A stretch of DNA of 11,228 bases from the NCBI GenBank assembly GCA_910586865.1, contig CAJUIY010000051.1, forward strand, positions 1 through 11,228, in the 5' to 3' direction. Positions 5,799 to 11,228 of this stretch are shown piece after piece. The stretch's first letter is position 1; the number at the start of each line of letters is the position of its first letter. The notes under the pieces are model-generated. The model did no database searches and was not told the origin of the DNA. It saw only the letters and a list, made by a program, of their open reading frames with translations. The DNA comes from an uncultured Bacilli bacterium. GTDB lineage: Bacteria; Bacillota_I; Bacilli_A; RF39; UBA660. A program made the position numbers and the translations under genes.

Positions 5799-7230
5799 TT
5801 ATATGGAAACGATTGGAACAGAGGTTCATGTAGAATTAAAAACAAATACAAAAATATTTTCAAGTTCGAAAAATGGGTATGGTATGATGGCAAATAGCCT
5901 AACTAATGTCGTGGACTTGGGTTATCCAGGTACACTTCCTACTTTAAATAAAGAAGTTTTAAATACGGCGATTCGGGCATGTCATGTACTTCATTGTAAC
6001 ATTAGAAAAAAAATGCACTTTGATCGTAAAAATTATTTTTATCCAGATAATTCTAAAAACTATCAAATTACGCAAGCAACGACACCAATTGGTTATGATG
6101 GTTATGTGGAAATTGAAGCGGATGGTAAAAAGAAAAAGATAGAAATAGAAGAAATACATATCGAAGAAGATACTTGCAAAAGTGCTCATAGAGGTAGCGT
6201 CACTTTATTAGATTTTAATAGAGCAGGAGTTCCTTTAATTGAAATTGTAACAAAACCCTGTATTGAAAATAGTACCGAAGCAAAATTATATTTAGAAAAA
6301 CTAAAAGAATTATTATTTTATGCAGATATCAGTGATTGTAAAATGGAAGAAGGTTCGATGCGATGTGATGCCAATGTATCCCTTCGTAAAAAGATAGAAG
6401 ATCCACTAGGAGTAAAATGTGAAATTAAAAATATTGGATCGATTTCGAATGTAAAATTAGCGATTGAAAAAGAAATCGAAAGACAGAGTAAGATATTAGA
6501 TGATGGAGAAACTCTTGTCGAACAAACAAGACGTTTTGATGATAAACTAAAAGATACCGTTTTGATGAGAGTAAAGGAAACGAAAAATGACTATCGATAT
6601 TTTCCAGAACCAGATATTCCTTATGTTGTTTTAACCGACGCAGAAATAGAAAAAGCATTAGAAAGTCTACCAATGCTACCAGAAGAGAGAAGACAAAGGT
6701 ATTTAGAGAGAAATGTTTCGGAAGTAAATATTAGTAAGATAATTGCTAATCGCCCATTAAGTGATTTTCTAAATGAATTTTTAGATACTTCGATTGATTT
6801 TTCAACCGCAACGAATCTTTTATTAGGAGATATTTCATTCTATTTAAATAAAAATGAAGTAACTATTAAAGATACCAAATTAACAAATTCTAAATTCATT
6901 GATTTAGTGAATAAATTAAGTAATCGTACTTTAACTAGTAAAAATATAAAAGATATTTTAGATACCATTTTAGAAAGTGAGAAAGAAATCGATGAAATTA
7001 TGAAAGAAAAGGGTATTTCTAATATTACCGATACTAGTGTTTTAGAAAGTGTTGTCAAGAAAGTAATCGAGGATAATCCTGAGAGTGTTTCTGACTATAA
7101 AAGTGGAAAAGATCGTGCGGTTAAATATTTAATGGGACAAATTATGAAAGAAACAAAAGGTAGTGCCAATCCTAAAATGGTAAATGAGATTCTCATGCAA
7201 GAGTTAAATGATAATGAAAATAGCAGGTGA
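5791..7230 (+). CDS. gatB: Aspartyl/glutamyl-tRNA amidotransferase subunit B
   Basis: GatB binds the mischarged tRNA, phosphorylates the Glu/Asp side chain with ATP and amidates it with ammonia from GatA. The product has 479 residues. The cradle domain shows GTEVHVEL (9-16), FDRKNYFYPDN (77-87), IHIEEDTCKSAH (122-133), DFNRAGVPLIEIV (141-153), KMEEGSMRCDANVSLR (184-199) and DYRYFPEPDIP (267-277). The region after about 330 is the helical/YqeY-like tRNA-binding tail, ending QIMKETKGSANPKMVNEIL. The segment near residue 40 reads TNVVDLGYPGTLP, so the zinc-binding Cys pair seen in many other GatB proteins is absent, as in staphylococci. ATG 5791 has GAGGGTG (5778-5784) upstream and overlaps gatA by 8 bases; ATG 5776 has no binding site. 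The TGA stop is in frame with the next gene. Confidence 0.97.
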   Translation: MSNYMETIGTEVHVELKTNTKIFSSSKNGYGMMANSLTNVVDLGYPGTLPTLNKEVLNTAIRACHVLHCNIRKKMHFDRKNYFYPDNSKNYQITQATTPIGYDGYVEIEADGKKKKIEIEEIHIEEDTCKSAHRGSVTLLDFNRAGVPLIEIVTKPCIENSTEAKLYLEKLKELLFYADISDCKMEEGSMRCDANVSLRKKIEDPLGVKCEIKNIGSISNVKLAIEKEIERQSKILDDGETLVEQTRRFDDKLKDTVLMRVKETKNDYRYFPEPDIPYVVLTDAEIEKALESLPMLPEERRQRYLERNVSEVNISKIIANRPLSDFLNEFLDTSIDFSTATNLLLGDISFYLNKNEVTIKDTKLTNSKFIDLVNKLSNRTLTSKNIKDILDTILESEKEIDEIMKEKGISNITDTSVLESVVKKVIEDNPESVSDYKSGKDRAVKYLMGQIMKETKGSANPKMVNEILMQELNDNENSR

Positions 7231-7248
7231 AATATTAAGGTGAAAAAA

Positions 7249-7638
7249 ATGGAATTAGCGGGTGCAATTTTATTCGATAAAAATCATAAAATATTATTAA
7301 TACATAGAAATACAAAAGATTCAAAACAATGGGAATTACCAGGTGGAAAATTAGAAGAAAAGGAATTACCAGACCAAGCAGTTATTAGAGAGTTAAGAGA
7401 AGAACTAAATATAGAAGTTCAAATTATAAAATATATAGGATTGAAAGAATCAGAGGAAAAAGGAAATCTATTAAAATATCATTGTTATCAATGCAAGATA
7501 GAGAATGGTACACCAGAATTAATGGAAGAAAAATTTGATGATATAAAGTATTTTAGTAAGAACGAATTATTAGAAAATAAAGAATTATCATCCAATATGA
7601 AAGTACTAATTTCTAATACGGATATAGACAATATATAA
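7249..7638 (+). CDS. Nudix hydrolase, MutT/8-oxo-dGTP pyrophosphohydrolase-like
   Basis: Small Nudix enzymes cleave nucleoside diphosphate derivatives; the nearest match in size and pattern is MutT-type clean-up of oxidised dNTPs, but substrate cannot be read from sequence. From ATG 7249 the product has 129 residues. The Nudix box GX5EX7REUXEEXGU is present in GGKLEEKELPDQAVIRELRE and the following ELNI, with all metal-binding Glu intact and Asn in place of the penultimate Gly, a common variant in MutT-like proteins. The N-terminal strand AGAILFDKNHKILLIHR and WELPGGK are also typical. AAGGTGA (7237-7243) lies 5 nt before ATG 7249. GTG 7240, with AGGTGA (7225-7230) 9 nt upstream, is an equally placed alternative that adds three residues. 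It follows gatB by 9-18 nt, so it is probably the fourth gene of that operon. No clear terminator follows. Confidence 0.9.
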   Translation: MELAGAILFDKNHKILLIHRNTKDSKQWELPGGKLEEKELPDQAVIRELREELNIEVQIIKYIGLKESEEKGNLLKYHCYQCKIENGTPELMEEKFDDIKYFSKNELLENKELSSNMKVLISNTDIDNI

Positions 7639-7697
7639 TTTCTGGATTTTTGTAAATTTTAAGAACAAAAGAAAATATAAAAAATGGTTGTTTAAAG

Positions 7698-7725
7698 GAT
7701 TGTTTTTGTGGTACAAAATGTAATC
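7698..7725. repeat. Imperfect palindrome upstream of the sensor operon
   Basis: TTTTGT-GGT-ACAAAA (7704-7718) is a perfect 6-bp inverted repeat, extended outward by GATT (7698-7701) and AATC (7722-7725). It lies 30 bases upstream of the next -35. No T run follows, so it is not a good terminator; an operator is possible. Palindromes of this size arise by chance in AT-rich DNA. Confidence 0.3.
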
Positions 7726-7754
7726 AGTAAAGTGAGGCAATCATTAAATAATAA

Positions 7755-7783
7755 TTGAAAATAATAGGTAGATAGTGTATACT
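7755..7783 (+). promoter_or_regulatory. Promoter of the binding-protein/GGDEF/YihY operon
   Basis: TTGAAA (7755-7760) and TATACT (7778-7783) are separated by 17 bases. Transcription should start near 7790, giving a leader of about 16 nt with AGGATG (7793-7798) as ribosome binding site 7 nt before ATG 7806. The -35 and spacer are the same as those of the LCP promoter. Confidence 0.75.
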
Positions 7784-7805
7784 ATAGATACTAGGATGTG
7801 ATGAT

Positions 7806-8270
7806 ATGGTAAAATATATGAAAGATCATATAATTGTTGTGATTGCGGTACTGTTATTATTAGCAGTAATCTGTTTTTCCTTTTTCATAAAACAGATGTT
7901 TTTTTCAAACAGCAAAAATGTAATTTATGGAAATAGATTAAATGGAATAGAAGAAGTGGCTGTAACTTCTAGTGAACAAAAGAGTATGATGGAGGCTTTA
8001 GAAGGAGATAGTAGTGTTTCTAAAGTGAAATATCACTTGCAGGGTAAAATCATCAATGTCATCATTACTTTAAATGATGATGTTGGAGTGGATACGGCAA
8101 AGGCATTAACTGGTAAAGTTTTAGAGTTCTTTAATGAGGATCAAAAGAAGTTTTATGATTTTCAAGTAATGGTGAAAAAAGAAAATGGAGCAAATGATTT
8201 TCCAATTATCGGATATAAACATAGTAATAAAGATGGATTTTCTTTTACGAAAGATAGGGCGGCGAGTTAG
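7806..8270 (+). CDS. Membrane-anchored extracytoplasmic protein of unknown function
   Basis: I do not recognise a family. The 154-residue product starts with a short charged segment and a single long hydrophobic helix (about 9-32: IIVVIAVLLLLAVICFSFFI), with no signal-peptidase or lipobox motif after it, so it is probably an uncleaved anchor. The outer part (33-154) looks like a small alpha/beta domain: a segment ending VSKVKYHLQG, a strand KIINVIITLND (81-91), a helix DTAKALTGKVLEFFNEDQKK (96-115) and a strand FYDFQVMVKKEN. It contains no cysteine outside the membrane and no visible active site. It is the first gene of an operon with its own promoter; its TAG stop directly abuts the ATG of the tandem binding-protein/GGDEF gene, which lacks a good binding site of its own and is probably translationally coupled. 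That arrangement suggests a joint role with the sensor. Confidence 0.82.
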   Translation: MVKYMKDHIIVVIAVLLLLAVICFSFFIKQMFFSNSKNVIYGNRLNGIEEVAVTSSEQKSMMEALEGDSSVSKVKYHLQGKIINVIITLNDDVGVDTAKALTGKVLEFFNEDQKKFYDFQVMVKKENGANDFPIIGYKHSNKDGFSFTKDRAAS

Positions 8271-10307
8271 ATGAAGAAGAAGTTAGTAATTATTATTCCT
8301 ATTTTTATTGCGTTAGTTGCTTTTATCTTTGTTTATCGATATTATAATCATAATAATAAAAGTACTTCTTTAAGTGTAACTGAAAAAAGATGGGTCCAAG
8401 ATAATAAGTCGAAAACCATTGATTTGGAAGTGGTGAATGACTATCCTATCTATGGAATGGATGGGGAAGGCGTTTTATATGACTTTATTGGTGATTTTAA
8501 AAGAAATATTGGTCTAGAATTTAATGAGATTCCCTATTTAAAAGCGAGTAACACGACAACAGATGGATTGCGATTTCGAATTTTAAATAATGATGAGAAA
8601 TTAACAGAGAAAGATCTTCTTTTATTTGAAGATTATTATATCGCAGTAGGAAAACAATATGAGAGAATTAATCATATTAAAGACATGAAAAATATTACTT
8701 TTGGTGTTTTTGAAAATGATGCTGATACGATTAGTTACTATACCAAATCCGCTACTAATATTTCCTTTAAGAAGTATAAAACAGTAGATGAAATGTATCA
8801 AGCCTTAGATAGAGGTGAAATCCATATGGTGATTGTTCCAAATATTATGTATTTGAATAAGACCATTGATAATAGTAAGTATTCAATTAATTATTATTTT
8901 ACAGAAATGACAAAAAAATTAGTTTTAACACTAACAAATGATGAGAAATTAAACACAATTGTTACCAAGTATTTTCATAAATGGAAAGATACAAAGTTCA
9001 TCGATGAATACGATAAAGAATATTTTAATTACTATCTAGGTCAAAATGAGCTATCAGCCAAAGAAAAAGCATCCTTAGTTTCGAAAGTGTATACCTATGG
9101 ATATGTGGAAAATACACCATATGAAAAAATGGTAAACAAACGAGTAGCAGGAATTGCAGGGGTATATTTAGACCGTATTTCACGTCTTGCTAAAATTGAC
9201 TTTAAATATCAGAAGTATGGTAGTCTAGAAGAATTACGAGAAGCGGTAAAAAATAAAAAAGTAGATATGTATTTTGATTACTATGGCTTAGAAGATTCAA
9301 ACTATAAAGCAACCTTATCCACCTTTATTGAAGATTACGTTGTATTAGGTAAGAAGGAAGACAATTATATTATTAATTCTTTTGAAAGTATTCGAAATAA
9401 GGAAGTAGCGATGTTAGGAAATGACATGTTATATAATTATGTCAATAACAATGGAAAAGCAAATATCAAAACTTATTCTAATATAAAAGAGTTATCGAAA
9501 AAAGCAAAAAATAGATTACTTATTTTAGATAGAAATATTTATGATTTATATCAAAATACAAAATTAAAAGATTATCATATTTTATATATGGATACGATGA
9601 TGAACGATTATAAGTTCATGATTAAAGATAGTAACAAAGCATTTTACAATCTAGTAAATTATACAATTAATACCAATTCTTACTATATCTATCGAAACAG
9701 CGGTATAGAAAGCTTAGGAGAAAGTATTTTAGATGGAAGTAGTTTTGAACAAGTGTATATCATTATACTAGTTATTATCTTCCTACCACTAGTAATCTTA
9801 TGCGTTATTTACTTCTTACTTAAAAATAAAAAGAAACAAAAGCAAGTAAAAATAACAGATAGACATAAGTATACAGATATGCTAACTTCCTTAAAAAACC
9901 GTAATTACTTAAATACAAAAATGCCAGAATGGGAAGCATCAAAGGTATTCCCACAATCGATTGTTGTAATAGACTTAAACAATGTAAAATATGTCAATGA
10001 TAATTATGGTCATGAAGAAGGGGATAAACTAATTATTGAAGCAGCAGGGATTTTAGTAAATACACAACTAGAAAATAGTGAAATTATTCGTACAGATGGT
10101 AATGAATTCTTAATTTATCTTGTTGGATATAGTGAAAGACAGATTACTACTTATGTGAAAAAGCTTGCAAAAGAATTAAAGAATCTTCCGCATGAGTTTG
10201 GGGCAGGAATAGGATTTAGTATGATTCAAGATGAAATAAAGACATTAGATGATGCAATTAATGAAGCTACATTAGAAATGATTACGAATAAAGAAGATTA
10301 TAAATAA
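8271..10307 (+). CDS. Membrane sensor: tandem solute-binding (SBP_bac_3-like) domains, TM helix, degenerate GGDEF domain
   Basis: The 678-residue product has an N-terminal anchor (about 4-23), a large outer region, a second helix (495-517) and a cytoplasmic GGDEF domain (about 530-678). The outer region reads as two Venus-flytrap modules of roughly 210 residues, each beginning with a linker of the type seen in EvgS/BvgS sensors: SVTEKRWVQDNKSKTIDLEV (35-54) and LSAKEKASLVSKVYTYGYV. The GGDEF domain keeps DMLTSLKNR (536-544), DLNNVKYVND (568-577) and NYGHEEGD (578-585). The signature is RTDGNEF (607-613), with Asn611 at the position of the metal-binding acid, so c-di-GMP synthesis is doubtful. 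There is no RxxD inhibitory site. The final helix reads EATLEMITNKEDYK instead of the usual AMYxAKxxG. A GTP- or c-di-GMP-sensing or protein-binding role is likelier. No cognate ligand can be inferred. It abuts the gene upstream and lies 12 nt before the YihY gene. Confidence 0.88.
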   Translation: MKKKLVIIIPIFIALVAFIFVYRYYNHNNKSTSLSVTEKRWVQDNKSKTIDLEVVNDYPIYGMDGEGVLYDFIGDFKRNIGLEFNEIPYLKASNTTTDGLRFRILNNDEKLTEKDLLLFEDYYIAVGKQYERINHIKDMKNITFGVFENDADTISYYTKSATNISFKKYKTVDEMYQALDRGEIHMVIVPNIMYLNKTIDNSKYSINYYFTEMTKKLVLTLTNDEKLNTIVTKYFHKWKDTKFIDEYDKEYFNYYLGQNELSAKEKASLVSKVYTYGYVENTPYEKMVNKRVAGIAGVYLDRISRLAKIDFKYQKYGSLEELREAVKNKKVDMYFDYYGLEDSNYKATLSTFIEDYVVLGKKEDNYIINSFESIRNKEVAMLGNDMLYNYVNNNGKANIKTYSNIKELSKKAKNRLLILDRNIYDLYQNTKLKDYHILYMDTMMNDYKFMIKDSNKAFYNLVNYTINTNSYYIYRNSGIESLGESILDGSSFEQVYIIILVIIFLPLVILCVIYFLLKNKKKQKQVKITDRHKYTDMLTSLKNRNYLNTKMPEWEASKVFPQSIVVIDLNNVKYVNDNYGHEEGDKLIIEAAGILVNTQLENSEIIRTDGNEFLIYLVGYSERQITTYVKKLAKELKNLPHEFGAGIGFSMIQDEIKTLDDAINEATLEMITNKEDYK

Positions 10308-10319
10308 GAGGTCGATATC

Positions 10320-11171
10320 ATGATTGAGCAAGTTCGAGGGTTTTTAAAGAAGGTTTTAAAATATATATCAAAGCCAGAAATGAGAGTGTTACCAGGTCAA
10401 CTTGCTTTTTTCATGGTGGTATCTCTTATTCCTCTTCTTGCACTAGTAGGTACGATTGCTGGGTATCTATCGGTATCAACTGATAAAACTTTTCAAATGC
10501 TAGATACCATTTTACCATTTACGATTACTGAAAATCTTGTCTCTTTTGCATCAGGAAAAGGAATGACCTTTAATATTGCTGTATTTTTTATCTCAGCCTT
10601 TATTTTGGCTTCTAATGGTTGTCATTCCATGATTATCACCTCGAATGAGATATATAAAGTAAAAAATCGTAATATTATTTCTCGACGAATCAAAGCAATT
10701 ATGATGACCTTTATTTTAGTATTCTTATTCTTATTTTTATTTATTGTACCTGTATTTGGAGATACTATTTTTCATATGATTATGGCAAATATTCATAATG
10801 AAAGAGTGTTAGATATGGCTTATTACAGCTATAAGTTGTTAAGTTTTCCCATTACTATTGTGGTTATCTTTTTTAATATCAAATTATTGTATACTGTTGC
10901 ACCAGATCGTAAGATAAAAACCAAAAATACCAACACAGGATCTTTTTTCACTACTTTTTTTTGGATTGTTGCTACTAAAATTTATTCGATTTATGCAGGG
11001 ACATTTTCCAATTATAACTTGTTTTATGGAAGTATTTCTACCGTGTTATTTTTATTAATGTGGGTTTATATTTTATCTTATATCTTTGTTCTTGGAATGG
11101 CTTTTAATGCTAGTAATACGAGAAAAGATGATTTTGAGACGATGCAACTTTCTATTATTAAAGAAGAATAA
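10320..11171 (+). CDS. YihY/BrkB family membrane protein
   Basis: This 283-residue protein has six predicted membrane helices (about 26-50, 82-104, 124-146, 166-189, 205-225 and 234-263), as expected for the YihY/virulence factor BrkB family, once mislabelled ribonuclease BN. Family marks are GQLAFFMVVSLIPLLALVG (26-44), LYTVAPDRKIK (190-200) and the last block YNLFYGSISTVLFLLMWVY (232-250) followed by LGMAFNA (258-264). BrkB was linked to serum resistance in Bordetella, and a transport role has been proposed, but the biochemical function is unknown. ATG 10320 has AGAGG (10307-10311) with an 8-nt spacer. It follows the GGDEF gene by 12 nt, so it is part of the same operon. No terminator is visible after its TAA, and a ribosome binding site for another gene lies at the window edge, so the operon probably continues. 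Confidence 0.92.
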   Translation: MIEQVRGFLKKVLKYISKPEMRVLPGQLAFFMVVSLIPLLALVGTIAGYLSVSTDKTFQMLDTILPFTITENLVSFASGKGMTFNIAVFFISAFILASNGCHSMIITSNEIYKVKNRNIISRRIKAIMMTFILVFLFLFLFIVPVFGDTIFHMIMANIHNERVLDMAYYSYKLLSFPITIVVIFFNIKLLYTVAPDRKIKTKNTNTGSFFTTFFWIVATKIYSIYAGTFSNYNLFYGSISTVLFLLMWVYILSYIFVLGMAFNASNTRKDDFETMQLSIIKEE

Positions 11172-11214
11172 AAAATATAGGGCAATCGCAAGAAACTAGG
11201 AGTAGTGATTAAAT

Positions 11215-11220
11215 AAGGAG
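11215..11220 (+). promoter_or_regulatory. Ribosome binding site of a gene beginning at the window edge
   Basis: AAGGAG followed by 8 AT-rich bases ends the window. An ATG starting at 11228 or just beyond would be ideally spaced. The 43 bases between the YihY stop and this site hold no promoter or terminator that I can support, so the next gene is probably cotranscribed. Confidence 0.5.
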
Positions 11221-11228
11221 AAAAGTAA

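Noticed and set aside
7639..7754. Terminator or RNA gene after the Nudix gene
   Set aside because: Only an AT-rich imperfect palindrome (7698-7725) is present, with no T run; nothing supports a structured RNA.
8271..10307. Active diguanylate cyclase call for the sensor
   Set aside because: Asn611 replaces the metal-binding acid of the signature and no RxxD inhibitory site is present, so activity cannot be assumed.
1..11228. CRISPR array, tRNA, rRNA, insertion sequence, prophage or toxin-antitoxin genes
   Set aside because: No spaced repeats of CRISPR type, no cloverleaf, no transposase or phage motifs and no terminal inverted repeats were seen on either strand.

Overview
The window is AT-rich DNA (roughly 30% G+C by eye) from a low-GC Gram-positive bacterium. 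It has strong Shine-Dalgarno sequences, sigma-A-type promoters with TGn extended -10 elements, and the standard genetic code (Trp is TGG; gatB ends in TGA). GatB lacks the zinc-finger cysteines of other lineages and resembles the staphylococcal form. An LCP wall-polymer ligase shows that the cell has a wall. A Bacilli/Erysipelotrichia/RF39-like gut Bacillota is my best guess; that placement is inference.

Layout. (1) 1-566: a promoter, a small unknown gene split by a frameshift, and a terminator. (2) 567-1788: two + strand membrane-protein genes, an MgtC/SapB-family protein and a DUF5684-like protein, each with a candidate promoter, closed by a bidirectional terminator. (3) 1787-3826, minus strand: a 656-residue LCP (LytR-CpsA-Psr) protein with three membrane segments, a solute-binding-like insert and an Asp/Thr/Pro-rich tail. 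(4) 3827-4033: a divergent control region with TGTAAA direct repeats that match the WalR box. (5) 4034-7638: gatC-gatA-gatB, joined by two 8-nt overlaps, then a MutT-like Nudix hydrolase. (6) 7755-11171: a second + strand operon encoding a small membrane-anchored protein of unknown function, a 678-residue sensor (two predicted solute-binding domains outside, one membrane segment, a degenerate GGDEF domain inside) and a YihY/BrkB membrane protein. The last 57 bases end in a Shine-Dalgarno sequence for a gene that starts at or beyond the edge.

How the genes work together. GatCAB makes Gln-tRNA(Gln) and/or Asn-tRNA(Asn) by transamidation, and the Nudix enzyme probably cleans nucleotide pools. 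The LCP protein transfers wall polymers to peptidoglycan; its upstream repeats suggest control by a WalRK-type wall-stress system. The operon at 7755-11171 is the least described part. It looks like an extracellular-ligand sensor whose GGDEF domain has Asn where the catalytic acid should be, with an unknown membrane-anchored protein as immediate upstream partner. I found no CRISPR array, tRNA, rRNA, insertion sequence or prophage gene.
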